DNA of 64,000 nt from Diplonema japonicum (taxonomy: Eukaryota > Euglenozoa > Diplonemea > Diplonemida > Diplonemidae): assembly GCA_964019335.1 (NCBI GenBank), contig OZ025691.1, positions 434,001 through 498,000 of the forward strand, written 5' to 3'. The translations under genes and the position numbers were made by a program. The notes beneath the pieces were generated by a model. That model was not told the DNA's origin and ran no database searches. It was given only the letters and a program-made list of their open reading frames with translations. Shown here in pieces: positions 11,959 to 22,567 of the stretch; positions within the stretch are counted from its first letter, which is position 1, and each line of letters opens with the position of its first letter.

Positions 11959-14412
11959 ATGGATGTCATTGTTGTGGACTTCGGCTCAGAGCAGTGGAAG
12001 GTTGGATGGAGCGGGAAGGTGCCCACCATTCTTCCGTCCCCTGCGAATGCTGTGCGGGGCGGTCTGATCACCTCGTGGGATGCCTTTAGGTCTGGGTTAA
12101 TGCGGGTTTTTGCCCTCCTGACCGCCACCCCTGAGGAAAGTAACCTGCTGTACGTGGTTCCAGCTCAGTTCCCCGAGTCCTCTCTCCACCAGCTGCGCCA
12201 TGTGTCATTCGAGACTGGCGTCAGGTCAGTGCGCTGCATGCCTGCCCCGCCACTTGCCCTATGTTCTGAGGGGGCCTCGTCAGGTATTGTCATCGACATC
12301 GGCGCCACGAAGACCTCGCTCACCGCCGTCTACGAAGGTGCTATCCAAGACTACGCCGCCACCACCACGCCCTGCGGTGGCAAGCTCATCACCGACAAGG
12401 TCATCAGCGACTTCCAAGAACTGCATCACGTCCCCATCTCAACGGCCGAGGCCACCGCCATCATCCAGCAGCATGGATACGTTGCTGCAAACCCTAAAGC
12501 GCTGCAAGAGATCATCGAAAAGGGTAAGGCGGGTGCCCTCCCTCCTGTCATGTGGTCCAGGCGGCCTGGCGAGAGGTACGACGTCTCCGGCATCGTTGTC
12601 GACAGCTGTGAGGCGCTGTTCACCTCACATGCAGGGCTTGCCCTCGGTGCTCTTGTGCACAATGTGGTGGCAAAGATCTTCTCTGCTGACTTCAAAAGCT
12701 ACTCCACCATCGTGTCGACAGTGGTGCTGTGTGGCGGTGTGGCGGACTGCAAGGGTTTGGTTGACAGAATGAAATACGAGTTGCGCCCCTGGCCCAAGCT
12801 GCAGATTGCTTCAATGGCACAGAGGAAAGGCGTTTACAAATGTTGGTATGGTGCCGCACAGCTTGCGTCTCTCCCCAACTACCTCGCAGAGTGCACGATG
12901 CGCAATGCCTACTCGCCTTTGGAGATACCAGCTGCAGCAAGGCATCCCTCTCCTGTCGCTGCTCCCGCCATCATCCCCTTCACGTCAGCGGGACCTGTGA
13001 CGCCTGTTGTGGAACTGCCCCCACTAGCTGCGGTCCCCGCCCCAATGCCAGCACCCGGACCTGACACACCCAAGACAAAGGAGCTGAAGGAGCTAAGGGA
13101 ACAACAAGATGCGATGCGTAGCGAGCTACAGGAGCTGAAGAAGGGTGTGGAATGGGATAAGCTGAAGACAGACTCGCAGATGGTTTCCTTCAAAGCTGAC
13201 ATCGAGCTCGCCACGCTGCGCACGGGACATGAGGTAGCGAAGACTGTACGTGCTGCGCAACAGGAAGCAGTGGCAGAAAGCAGGCGCCAAGCAAGAGCCC
13301 ACGTGGGGCTTGTTGAAGCAGTTGCAGCAGCGAAGGCAGGGAGCACCGAGGAGTTGCAGAAGATTGTGCAGGAGCTTCGGAGCGATGCCGAAGTGGCACG
13401 CAAACATCAAATGGAGAGGGAGGAGTCGCTAGCCAGTGTCTTGCGCCAAAAGGTCAGCTCAGACGGGAGCGAGATGCGCCAGATGGCAGAGTCCGTAATG
13501 AAGCAAGCAGAAGAGACGCGAAAACAGCAGGCTGAGAGCGAAGACAGGCTTCTAGGAGTGCTGCAGTGCTTGCTCAACAAACAAGAACGCGAGATACCCC
13601 TCACCGGCAACACGTCTGCTGGCACAGGGACATCAAGGTACATTTCACCGAGGAGGACACCTAGGTCCGTCATGCGCAGCATGAGCCCCGCTCTGCCGAG
13701 CATCTCTGCATCGCCACAACCGCCCCAAGGGACAATTAAGTATGGAGCGACTGCAGAGGTGCCTCAGCAACCACCTCAGCAACAGGCACAGGAGTTGTTC
13801 CCCAGCCCGCCACCGCCAGAGAGTTCGATCGGGTCGCCCGCAGCCAGCCCCTTGCGAGGCAGGGAAGGGCAGCTTATTGTCGTCAAGGAAGGTGACAAAA
13901 CAGAGGAGGGTATTTTGGTCGGACCGTACGAAGGGGCGAACAGTAACTTAATAGGAAAGGACTTGTGGTGGGTTAGAATTAACAACATCAAGAAGCTGAA
14001 GCCCGGATACAGCTTAGTGGGTGGCACAGTGATGACGGGGGTGCAAAAGGTCATCGACTTCATTGACTCAGACCTGTCCCCGAGGAGCTTGGGGAAGCTT
14101 AAGACCATGCGGCAGAAGCTCGATGGGAAGCCTGTGTCAACACCCACGGAAGCGCTGTCCGAGGCGAGGAGCGATGCTTCAACAGAGGTCCCCTTGCACT
14201 ACGCGAAGAAGACCATTGCACCGCCTTCGACAGAGACGAACTTCACTTCCCCGTCCTTCCAGCACATCAAACCACTGGATGCACACAAACAGTACGAGCA
14301 CATAAACCCCCCGCGTCCCCGTGCTCCCTCGCCCCAGGATGACAAGTACGTCATACCACCAGTTGACTTCCCCACAGCATCCACTCACCAGGACTTCCCC
14401 TCCGCCTGGTGA
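11959..14412 (+). CDS. Actin-like protein fused to a long coiled-coil tail
   Basis: Single exon, 817 aa. ATG 11959 lies ten bases after CCATTACAG. Residues 1-320 have the actin/ARP fold pattern: phosphate-1 loop VDFGSEQWKVGWSG, phosphate-2 loop IVIDIGATKTSLTAVYEG and adenosine motif VVLCGGVADCKGLVDRM. Most actin-specific surface inserts are shortened or altered. A Pro-rich linker follows, then about 170 residues of coiled coil (ELKELREQQDAMRSELQELK), a Ser/Pro/Gln-rich stretch and a small Gly/Val-rich domain near 640-710 (LIVVKEGDKTEEGILVGPYE). No known ARP class (ARP1-11) is obvious. It could be a lineage-specific cytoskeletal scaffold; ATP binding seems possible because the loops are kept. 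Confidence 0.8.
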   Translation: MDVIVVDFGSEQWKVGWSGKVPTILPSPANAVRGGLITSWDAFRSGLMRVFALLTATPEESNLLYVVPAQFPESSLHQLRHVSFETGVRSVRCMPAPPLALCSEGASSGIVIDIGATKTSLTAVYEGAIQDYAATTTPCGGKLITDKVISDFQELHHVPISTAEATAIIQQHGYVAANPKALQEIIEKGKAGALPPVMWSRRPGERYDVSGIVVDSCEALFTSHAGLALGALVHNVVAKIFSADFKSYSTIVSTVVLCGGVADCKGLVDRMKYELRPWPKLQIASMAQRKGVYKCWYGAAQLASLPNYLAECTMRNAYSPLEIPAAARHPSPVAAPAIIPFTSAGPVTPVVELPPLAAVPAPMPAPGPDTPKTKELKELREQQDAMRSELQELKKGVEWDKLKTDSQMVSFKADIELATLRTGHEVAKTVRAAQQEAVAESRRQARAHVGLVEAVAAAKAGSTEELQKIVQELRSDAEVARKHQMEREESLASVLRQKVSSDGSEMRQMAESVMKQAEETRKQQAESEDRLLGVLQCLLNKQEREIPLTGNTSAGTGTSRYISPRRTPRSVMRSMSPALPSISASPQPPQGTIKYGATAEVPQQPPQQQAQELFPSPPPPESSIGSPAASPLRGREGQLIVVKEGDKTEEGILVGPYEGANSNLIGKDLWWVRINNIKKLKPGYSLVGGTVMTGVQKVIDFIDSDLSPRSLGKLKTMRQKLDGKPVSTPTEALSEARSDASTEVPLHYAKKTIAPPSTETNFTSPSFQHIKPLDAHKQYEHINPPRPRAPSPQDDKYVIPPVDFPTASTHQDFPSAW

Positions 14413-14533
14413 GGTGCAATGCACTGTATTTTTTCGTCTGTAGTTTTCCTTTTCTTTTGTTCATACTTTCTTTGTACACTTGTTTCCTTGTTTTTCTTTT
14501 ATTCTCGAGTGCACCCCTCGTAACCATCACAGC

Positions 14534-15809
14534 ATGAGGCGGACAGCGGTTCAATGCACCCGCGTCGGGTCAAGGCACAGCCTTCCTGATGGCACGCTGC
14601 AGGGGCCTAAGTATGCGGCGCGAGATGGTTGGTCGCGACAGTGGATCGACCACCCTGCGATGCCTGGTGTGGGTGTGGACAGTGCGTGCGGAAAGGATGT
14701 GACAGTGAAGACCAAGTGGTTCAGCCCGTTGTCAATGCCTCATGGTGGGCTGCATAAGAATGTGCCGAGACCTGATGCGAGTCTTTTTGATGGCCCTGGG
14801 CTGAATGAGGCGGTGTGTGATGCTGCCGGCCTTCCCTCCTCTCCTGACTCCCTCACAGCTGCCAAGTGGAAAGTCAACCGTCTCTCTCGTGTGGACGAGT
14901 CGTACCGTATTGAGAACCAGACGGCAGCAGTGCCAGCCAACAAACCCCGTCCCCGCACCATTCCGTGCAGCGCGATGTCGTCGCCTGGCAGGCCAAGCCT
15001 GTGGCGGAACCTCCTCTCCAAGGTTGAAGGGAGCGCACCTGACCCGCTGCTGCGGAGAAGCGTTACCGACGTCCGGACCTACGCAGCGTCCTTGAAAGAG
15101 GAGGTGGCGGAGATGACGGTGCGGGGCAAGAAGGAAGGCGACAGGATGCGCGATAAAACACCTGCACGCCCATGGGAAGCCAGGCGGGACGCTACCATGC
15201 CTGAAGAGGAGACAGAGCCTTCGAGCATGAAGTTCTCCACAGACCCCTTCGCGGAGGGCATGTCCGTGCCCGCCACTGCGGTGATGCTGTATGCATGGGT
15301 TAGCGAATGGGAGACACAGGTGAAGATCGCTTGCCCGTGGGACAAGAAGCTCGTCGTGCACAGATGCACGGCGGAGCTACCGTGGGTGCTGGAGCAGCAG
15401 TGGAACTCACCGGAGGCGGCGCAGGAACTTGTAAAGGACTGCATCGAAGACTTCTATGAAATGGCCAAAAAGAAGAGTTACATTAAGTATGGGGGTTAGA
15501 AAGGAAAATTTTTCAACAGGGACAAGCTGACAGTCGTGGTGCACATGAATGGGTTCTGGGCGCAGAGGAGGGGCATCGTGCAGGGGCTCAACGACATGAG
15601 GAGCACAGTTGACTACTCATGGGTGGCAGACATCACACCCATACCCGTCCACGAGGTGTGCAGGAAAAACAAAAAAAAAAAAAAAAAAAAAAAAAAAGAC
15701 GGAGCTGCTCTTCCCTGTCTCCGCACCAGCCCCGAAGGTGGCGTCCTTCACGAGACGTATCGGTGCAGAAGATGGTCACGAAAGCAACCTGGGTGGGAGC
15801 ATCAAGTAG
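14534..15809 (+). CDS. Unrecognised protein, three exons, last intron poly-A
   Basis: ATG 14534 follows CATCACAG by one base. Exons are inferred at 14534-15486, 15520-15655 and 15699-15809 (about 399 aa). The first intron is GTATG..AACAG with phase 2. The second, GTGTG followed by a run of about 27 A and ending AAG, is needed to keep the frame into TELLFPVSAPAPKVASFTRR. The product has many Pro, Trp and Gly (WFSPLSMPHGGLHKNVPRPD) and a helical middle part; it resembles loosely structured axonemal or cytoskeletal proteins but no family is recognised. A homopolymer sequencing error in the A run is an alternative to the second intron. Confidence 0.6.
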
Positions 15810-16002
15810 TGCCCTTTTTCATTTTCGGCCATCGGTATTCCTTTTTACTTTTTAAGATTCTTCTTCATACTTTCTTTTTTATGTCCGACCAGTGTTTTTT
15901 TTTTTGCCCCTTTTTCTTCTATCGGTATGACCCCATCCGGTATCTTAAGAAATCAGGCGGGGGGGGGGGGGGGAGAAGAAACAAAAAGAACAAAAAGAAA
16001 AG

Positions 16003-16566
16003 ATGATAGGAAGCGCTTTGAACGCGATACGAGCGGAGCGAGAGAAGAAAACACACGTACCGGTGCTGGATTTGAAGGATCTGCGGGTGCCTCCGAAGAA
16101 AAGAAACGGATTGAAACTACTGCAAGCAAGAGGGGCGGCACACGGGGTGTGCACTGCGGGCATCGACATCTTGGTACGGAGGTGTGAAGGGTTGCCTTTA
16201 ATGCCTGTGATAGAAGAGGAAACCGTGAGTCTAGCTGGCACGTGGAGCACGTTGACCTCTGACATCACCGCAAGCACCAACACCACAGTGAAAACTAAAT
16301 CAAGCGGTAATTCTTCTGATGAGAAGACTTCTAATGTTGCCGTTTTCCAAAAGCCCCTCCCACCGAAAACTGCCCACACACAAGGTGGTCGAGGCTGGAG
16401 GTGGATACGGCGAAAGAGCTGCCAGGTGGGAGCACCTGCCCCAAAGCATCCTCCCGGCTTCATGGAGTCGTCGGAGGGGACGGGAAAACCCCAACCACTC
16501 CAACGAAAGAAGCTTCAGAGGATTTCAAGAATTATTGCCGAAAACAGACCACCAAGCGTGGTGTGA
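16003..16566 (+). CDS. Basic hypothetical protein
   Basis: Single exon, 187 aa, starting after a G15 run and an A-rich leader. The sequence is basic, Ser/Thr/Pro-rich and probably largely disordered, with one more ordered stretch in the first 70 residues (LDLKDLRVPPKKRNGLKLL). No domain is recognised. It is accepted as a gene because its composition differs from the homopolymer spacers around it and because it keeps the + strand, short-leader pattern. It may continue through an unseen intron. Confidence 0.5.
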   Translation: MIGSALNAIRAEREKKTHVPVLDLKDLRVPPKKRNGLKLLQARGAAHGVCTAGIDILVRRCEGLPLMPVIEEETVSLAGTWSTLTSDITASTNTTVKTKSSGNSSDEKTSNVAVFQKPLPPKTAHTQGGRGWRWIRRKSCQVGAPAPKHPPGFMESSEGTGKPQPLQRKKLQRISRIIAENRPPSVV

Positions 16567-18701
16567 GCGGGAATAATTATTGTTTTTTTTTTTTTTTTTT
16601 TTTCGATCGGCAAAAAAAAAAAAGAAAAACTTTTTCAATTCACCTTCCCCCCCCCCCCCCCCCCCCCCACCCCGTTTTTTTTTCCCCTTTTCTTCAAGCC
16701 CGCTACTCCAGAGAACTTACATCTGGATGTTGGTGGGTGTCTTCTTCTTTTTTTTTTTCTGTCTTTCAATTTGGTAGCAAGGGAGGGCTGTTGAAAATCT
16801 GCAAAAAAGAAATAAAGTTGAAGTAAACAAGGGTTTTTTTTTTCTTTTCTCCCATTTTCGGGGGGGGGGGCTTCCAGAACTTTTTTTATAACAACTGCCA
16901 TTAGAAAATACTGTAGTAAACAAACAAAAAAAAAAGAAAAAAAACAAAGAAGAAGATAATACGGGGTATCATTTCGTCCCAGAAATTCTTTTTATCTGTT
17001 TATTTATTAGTCAGTCTATCCGAACCGAGTTGAAAGATAAAAAGGAAGCACTTAACATTTCAAAACTTGCCCCCCCCCCCCCCCCCCCCCCCCTCCCTCA
17101 GGTGGCAGTCCGGAGTCTTCTTTTTTTTTTGTTACTATTTTTTGTTTCAGTTTCCTTTTTTTTTTCTTCTTTTTGATGGGTCTTCTAGCTTCCCCTCTCA
17201 CTCCCATCGTAGTATTTCATTTTTTCCCTTTCCTCCCTTTTATTATTGCCTCCCCTGACTGCGAAGAAGAAGAAACGAAATAAATACAATATACCTTTTG
17301 ACCTCATAGTTCTGGCAAAGAAGCAGATGCCCTCCCCCACCCTTCCCGCGAGAAAATGGGGACCAAGCACGCCATGCCTGAGAGGTGCTGTTACAGCTTA
17401 CAAGCTCACTCTAAAGTGTCCTTAAACTACAAGCACCCTGTAACCTTGATAGGTTTTTTTTTTTTTTTTGATGAATCCGAGCTGAGAGAATACCTAGGCC
17501 CTTTCCCCCATAAGTTGATAAAATGACAGCAAAGAGGGAAAAAGGAACCATTTGTTTTCCCCCTCCCCATCTTTTTTATTTTTTTTTTTATACAAAAGTT
17601 TTAAACCCTAGCCCAGAGAGTAGGCCCCCTCCTTCCCCCCCCCCCCCCCTAATCTAAAAGACCGAATTCTTTTTTTTATTCCTTTATTGCGTTGCATTTT
17701 TTTTTCACTTGTGTCATCTTGACGTTAAGTGATCGAATTTTTCTTCTTTTTTCGTTTTTGTTTTTGTTTTTGTAATAAGTAAAAGGAAGAAAACAAGATG
17801 GGTTATGTAAAACAAAAGAAAAAAAGGGGGAGTGAGCCTTTTTCTTTTTCTTTTTCTTTTTCTTTTTCTTTTTCTTTTTCTTTTTCTTTTTCTTTTTCTT
17901 TTTCTTTTTCTTTTTCTTTTTCTTTTTCTTTTTCTTTTTCTTTTTCTTTTTCTTTTTCTTTTTCTTTTAAAGTTACATACTTTTGTTTTTTTTTTTTCTG
18001 TTTGATTAGTTGTGAGTTCCTGCTTTCCTTGAGTACTATTTTCATCAAGTTTTTTCCTATTTTTTTTTATTTGCTTTCCTTATTTTTATGAGAATGAAAT
18101 ACTGCTTGATGGTTGTACATAGTAGGAATCCCTCTCCCCCTCCCCTCTTCCTCATTTCGCTGTGTATTTTGCTTTTTGCCCCTTCTTGGTGGAGAGGTCA
18201 GAAAGCAGAAAGAAACAAATTTCTATGAACTTGTTTTGTTGTGATTATCAAAAAAAAGGAGATTTTTTTTATCCAGAGAAATGAAAGAAAACCCCCCCTT
18301 TTTTTTTTATTAAATGGATTTGAATGGCAGATTATTAGAAAGTCCCAGCTTTTCCAAAAGAATAATAAAAAATAAAAAATAAAAAGATTTAACATCACAC
18401 CGGTACTTGTACTTAATATGTTTCGGAAAAAAAGAATGTTCGAAAACAAAAATAAGAATTCTTATTTATTTATTTTTTTTTATTACGAAATTTAACTGGG
18501 TTTCGAGGTTTTTTTTTTTTTTTTTTTTTTTGCAACACTTCTTCCGTTTTCATATGAAGTCCAACTACGCTATGCCCATTCCTTATTTTCCGAGCACTTT
18601 TTTTTCTTCTTCTTCTTCTTCCTTTTTATATATTTATATTCTCCAGGGGGGCTGGCGTTGTGATTCTTTATGCCACACCGGAGCAGTGCCACTACAGCCT
18701 A
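16567..18701 (+). other. Long homopolymer-rich spacer
   Basis: No supported gene. The spacer contains T, A, C and G runs, including a C-rich run near 16650-16670 and about 23 C at 17070-17092, and the hexanucleotide array listed separately. The non-repetitive sequence at 17280-17450 shows no ORF or tRNA-like pattern. It ends in a T/C tract and CTCCAG (18642-18647), a probable splice acceptor for the next gene. Confidence 0.6.
17838..17968. repeat. (CTTTTT)n hexanucleotide array, about 22 copies
   Basis: A nearly perfect array of the unit CTTTTT spans 131 bp. Read as protein in either direction it gives only FSFSFS or KEKEKE, so the apparent ORFs here are artefacts. It behaves like a microsatellite and forms a very long polypyrimidine tract on the + strand. 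Confidence 0.97.
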
Positions 18702-18822
18702 ATGGTGTTCAGTGCCACGTACTCGGCAAAGCAATGGCACGACGGCAGATGCACCTCCTTTCTTTTTAAGTTCCAAGAAGGTCTAACAGACAGGGCAGCA
18801 GTGGAGGCGCTCTACGGACGTA

Positions 18823-18874
<52 letters not shown>

Positions 18875-20148
18875 CCTTCTTGTTTTCCCATTCCCCAATA
18901 CTTTTTTTTTTCTTTTTTTTTTTTTTTCTAATGTATTCTCTCATAAAAAAAAAGAAATAGATTTTTTTACACAACATGTCTGTTCTACCTCTGATATGCC
19001 CTGCACCGCACCGTCCCTCCAGAGGGTCCCGTATAGTTATACGGACATCTTCTGCAGGCAGCGAAGGTGCTATAAGAATACCCCGAAAGGCAATGATCAC
19101 CCGCCCGCCCAGCAGCGAGAGAACCAGGATAAAAAGACTGAACGAGCTCGGAAACCTAAAGCGGGGCTTGGAAATGGAAATAGAAAAGGTCCGCGAGGCG
19201 ATGGGACTGCTCGCAGTACTGCCTTCTCCGCTGCCCAAGGAAGACACACCAGACAACAACTACGAGCCTGTGTGTGTCTTGGAAGATGTTGAGGAAGAAC
19301 AGAAAGAAGAACAGCGTAAGGAAGAAAGCGTTGAAGAACCCCCCCATCCTGCCATGCTTGTCTCCCCATCGCCTTTCAAAGAACGCCAACTAGGCGCTCT
19401 ACGACTTCTAGCAGAGCGGCCGAACACAAGCGGTATTGCACGCCTTGTCGCCATCGGGAGCTCCCTGTCTTCCTCCAAACTGTTCCGACTCCCTGACCTC
19501 AAGAGACTCTTAGACACCGGGCGGCGTGTGTCGTACGAGAAAGACATAGTTCTGAAGGGGCTGCTGCGTGTTGAAGGCATGTATGCCGACTCCATGGTTT
19601 CAACTCATAAGAAATGGAATGCGCCCCTCTCCCCTGTGAAGATTGAGAGTGTCAAGATATCGTATCAGCTGCTCGACTGGAGCAAGAAGTCAGAAGGCCA
19701 TCACCGGCTGCGGGATGTTATTCGCGCCTGTTCTGCTAACAGGTCGAAGGACTACCCGAACACCAGAGGTCTTGTGTCGATAGTTGGGTTGGGTTTGCTG
19801 TGCACGAACCCTGTGAAGGTGCCGATGCTGTTCCCGCAGAGGCTTGCCACGCCCGCGCATACTATTCGGTTCAAACCCGGGACTTACCAGAAGGGCCGTG
19901 GGCCGGGGAAGGTGTTTGCACTGGTACCCCCTTCCTTCGCACCCTTATCTGAGGAGTATGCTACTACCGAGTTCACGGCAGTACCTCCGCCTGAGCCGCA
20001 TCCTATGGCCACGCCCCCTGTGGCCCCTCCAGCGACTTCCTCTGTCCGGTACATCAAGCATAGGAAGAAACAAAAACGTCGACCTCACAAAGCGAGCCGT
20101 CTCGCTACTGTGCATGAGGCAGGAGGCACAGCCTTGCCGATGATATAA
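18702..20148 (+). CDS. Hypothetical charged protein with an intron carrying a 50-T run
   Basis: Two exons, 18702-18819 and 19058-20148, about 402 aa. The splice (GTAAG..CTGCAG, phase 1) joins EALYG to R-SEGAIRIPRK. At 238 nt the intron is by far the longest in the window and holds an uninterrupted run of about 50 T directly behind the donor. The frame upstream of ATG 18702 is open back to CTCCAG at 18647 (VVILYATPEQCHYSL), so a further 5' exon or a non-ATG start is possible. The protein has a short coiled coil (about 75-130), an acidic stretch, a folded-looking middle and a Pro-rich, basic C-terminus. No family recognised. Confidence 0.65.
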
Positions 20149-20427
20149 GTGTACTCCTCCATTTCCATGGGGGGGGGGGGGGTGATTTTGGTTTTTATTT
20201 CCTTCTTGCCTGCTCTGCGGTGTACCTATACCTTAACCACCAACCCATCGGAGCACGCTGCCACTCTTACTGGGGGCGTCGGGGCGTTCCAAACTGGTGC
20301 TCGTGTTGTCCTTTTGCATCGACTTTCGCGGGGGTTTTTCGTGTTTTGTGGCTGAAGCATACGGTTCCATCCGGTCTACCTTGTCCCGGACGCTTGCAGC
20401 CGACATTCCATTTCCTGCAACATAGGA

Positions 20428-22299
20428 ATGAGGGCTGAAGATGTGGCCAATCGGACGTGGGGCGGCGTGAAGTCACCGGGGCACCACCCGGGAGGGAAGT
20501 TGGGGGAGCTGATGCGCGAGGAGGCAGGAGGAAGCATAGCACAGGAAGCCGTCGTGCCAACGGGGAATGTGCATGTTGAGCCATACAACCCGCTGGAGAT
20601 GTTTGCAACGCGGCATGAGGCCCCTGCACAGGGGGCAGCGTATCGAGTCGACAACGGCACACAAGGAGCAGAGGCAGAGGAGGCAGGCGAGGTCTTCAAT
20701 GGCGACGGGACTGTGGCGTACAACACGCACATCGGGAAGCTGTACGACGAGTCGGCACGTCTGCCGGAGAACACCAAGCAGGGGAAGGACCCGGACTTCG
20801 AAGTGATGAAGAGGTACGACCCACGGAAGGTGGGGGAGACACACCGCACGTACCACTGGAAGATGGCCGCAGTGATCGTGATGGTGGGCTTCATCACAAC
20901 AGGCGTGGCAGCCATGACAGTCCACTGGCGGCGCGACGGCTGCCTGCTGTACAAGCTGACTGTTATCGAGGGGCTCACAGACGACTGCTGCTCGAGTGAC
21001 TTCGACGTGTCGGGCGTGCTTGAGTTCATCGTAGCACGCCGCACAGCCTATCCACCGCAGGCCCCCTTCCCTCCAGCAGAGAACAAGCCACACTGCACCT
21101 CCATCAGCGACTGGCGCGACACCGACGCACGCACAGCGCACTTCATCGCGTTGTTCTTCGTGGCGGTCTCACTGCTGTTCCGCACGCTGGCCATCATATC
21201 ATTCCTCCGAGGCAGCAAGAAGATGAAGCTCTTCCCCGTTCTAACACTGTGCTGTGTTTTCTGCGGTGTGCTCTGCATCTTGGCGTATTACCTGACGTGG
21301 CGCAAGCGCTTCTCGACCGGCCCCGCACTGTGGTTCATGGGAATGCAGGTGATGGCAGACGTGGTGGCGTACTTCGCGACGAAGAGCAGCACACGACTCA
21401 ACTCCGACGGGAAGATGATGCCGAAGATCGCGGTGGTGATGGACAGCTGGCATCAAATGCCGAGAAGAGTGAAGCTGGCCTATGGATACCTGCTGCTTGG
21501 GTATGCTGTGTTGATCCTGCCCTTCGTCGTCCCATGGAAGGAGGACGTGCAGTGTGGCGACGACACCACAGGGACGGACCCTCTGGGGAATGTGGTGCCA
21601 GCACCGTGCTGCGTGTGGTACTACCTGATGTACACGAGGTCAAGGTGCGGGAGCGCAACTACCATCTTCGACTCGTCGCGTGCGTCTGTCTCGATGCTGA
21701 TCGCGACCATCACCGCCACAGTCCTCATTGCCATCGTGCTCTACTTCCAGACGATGGCAGCGTACTTGGGTTGGAAAAGAACGACTGCCTTCCCGAAGCC
21801 CGGTCTTATCTCAGCGTGGCTGATGGTACTGTGCTTGCTGCTGTTCGGTGCCATCTCCACGTCTGCAGGGACGCAGTTCACTTCCTTGTACGTCATCACC
21901 TGTGCCTACGAGGTGCTCAATGTCACGCAGCTGCACTGGTTGTACTGGAAGTACCATTCGCAGCTTCTGAGCGATAATTTCAACCAGCGACGTGTGAAGG
22001 CTGCACCCGACTCGCGGCACAGGTCAGGGCCCGTGAAGTTGGGGTACAACGGGCATCCTGACAGGACCGGCGTCCCGGAGGAGAGCAGGACAGGCACACC
22101 CCGCAACACACACCGCCCCATCCTCGTCAGCAAGGTCGAGACGCGGCGGGTTAAGTTTCTCGGCCAAGGCTACGTCCGAGGGAACGTACAATGCGAACAA
22201 GCAGAACAATCCACGCAACCCGATACTGTGGATATTAACTGGGAGGAGCAAGGCAACCCCCTTGAAGAAGCCTTTCCCCAAGCAGCACCCCCGAAATGA
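20428..22299 (+). CDS. Polytopic membrane protein, unrecognised family
   Basis: Single exon, 623 aa from ATG 20428. A hydrophilic N-terminus of about 145 residues is followed by roughly eight hydrophobic segments: MAAVIVMVGFITTGVAAM, then a Cys-rich loop, FIALFFVAVSLLFRTLAI, VLTLCCVFCGVLCILAYY, LWFMGMQVMADVVAYFA, YGYLLLGYAVLILPFVV, a second Cys-rich loop, MLIATITATVLIAIVLYF and WLMVLCLLLFGAIS. The C-terminal tail of about 110 residues is hydrophilic. Two paired-Cys loops (DDCCSSDF and PAPCCVWYY) suggest disulphide-bonded extracellular or lumenal loops. No transporter or receptor signature was recognised. Confidence 0.75.
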   Translation: MRAEDVANRTWGGVKSPGHHPGGKLGELMREEAGGSIAQEAVVPTGNVHVEPYNPLEMFATRHEAPAQGAAYRVDNGTQGAEAEEAGEVFNGDGTVAYNTHIGKLYDESARLPENTKQGKDPDFEVMKRYDPRKVGETHRTYHWKMAAVIVMVGFITTGVAAMTVHWRRDGCLLYKLTVIEGLTDDCCSSDFDVSGVLEFIVARRTAYPPQAPFPPAENKPHCTSISDWRDTDARTAHFIALFFVAVSLLFRTLAIISFLRGSKKMKLFPVLTLCCVFCGVLCILAYYLTWRKRFSTGPALWFMGMQVMADVVAYFATKSSTRLNSDGKMMPKIAVVMDSWHQMPRRVKLAYGYLLLGYAVLILPFVVPWKEDVQCGDDTTGTDPLGNVVPAPCCVWYYLMYTRSRCGSATTIFDSSRASVSMLIATITATVLIAIVLYFQTMAAYLGWKRTTAFPKPGLISAWLMVLCLLLFGAISTSAGTQFTSLYVITCAYEVLNVTQLHWLYWKYHSQLLSDNFNQRRVKAAPDSRHRSGPVKLGYNGHPDRTGVPEESRTGTPRNTHRPILVSKVETRRVKFLGQGYVRGNVQCEQAEQSTQPDTVDINWEEQGNPLEEAFPQAAPPK

Positions 22300-22390
22300 G
22301 TAGAATTTTTAGAATAAAACTTAGAATATTTCTTTTTAACACCAACCGTAACAACACTAATAAATATAACAGCAAAAAAAGAAAAGAATA

Positions 22391-22567
22391 ATGAAGGCAG
22401 ATGCGGTGATGTACTTGGAAAGGAGCACTAGTGGCGGTAGTGATGTTAGTTCTGAATCGCAGTCGCAGGTCGGGACGAGGGTTGTGGGTAGTTTTTATCT
22501 GCAAAGGAAGAAGAAAGGGAGGGCTTCTGGCAGGGTGCCCCCTAAGGATATCTACTCCAGAGTGTAA
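22391..22567 (+). CDS. Possible 58-aa basic protein
   Basis: A short ORF starts after AACAG and an A-rich leader, the same arrangement as neighbouring genes. The product is Ser/Gly-rich at first and basic at the end (LQRKKKGRASGRVPPK). It could equally be the 3' UTR of the upstream membrane-protein gene. No homology recognised. Confidence 0.35.
   Translation: MKADAVMYLERSTSGGSDVSSESQSQVGTRVVGSFYLQRKKKGRASGRVPPKDIYSRV

Noticed and set aside
17798-18091. ORFs reading FSFSFS or KEKEKE
   Set aside because: They are translations of the CTTTTT repeat array, not genes.
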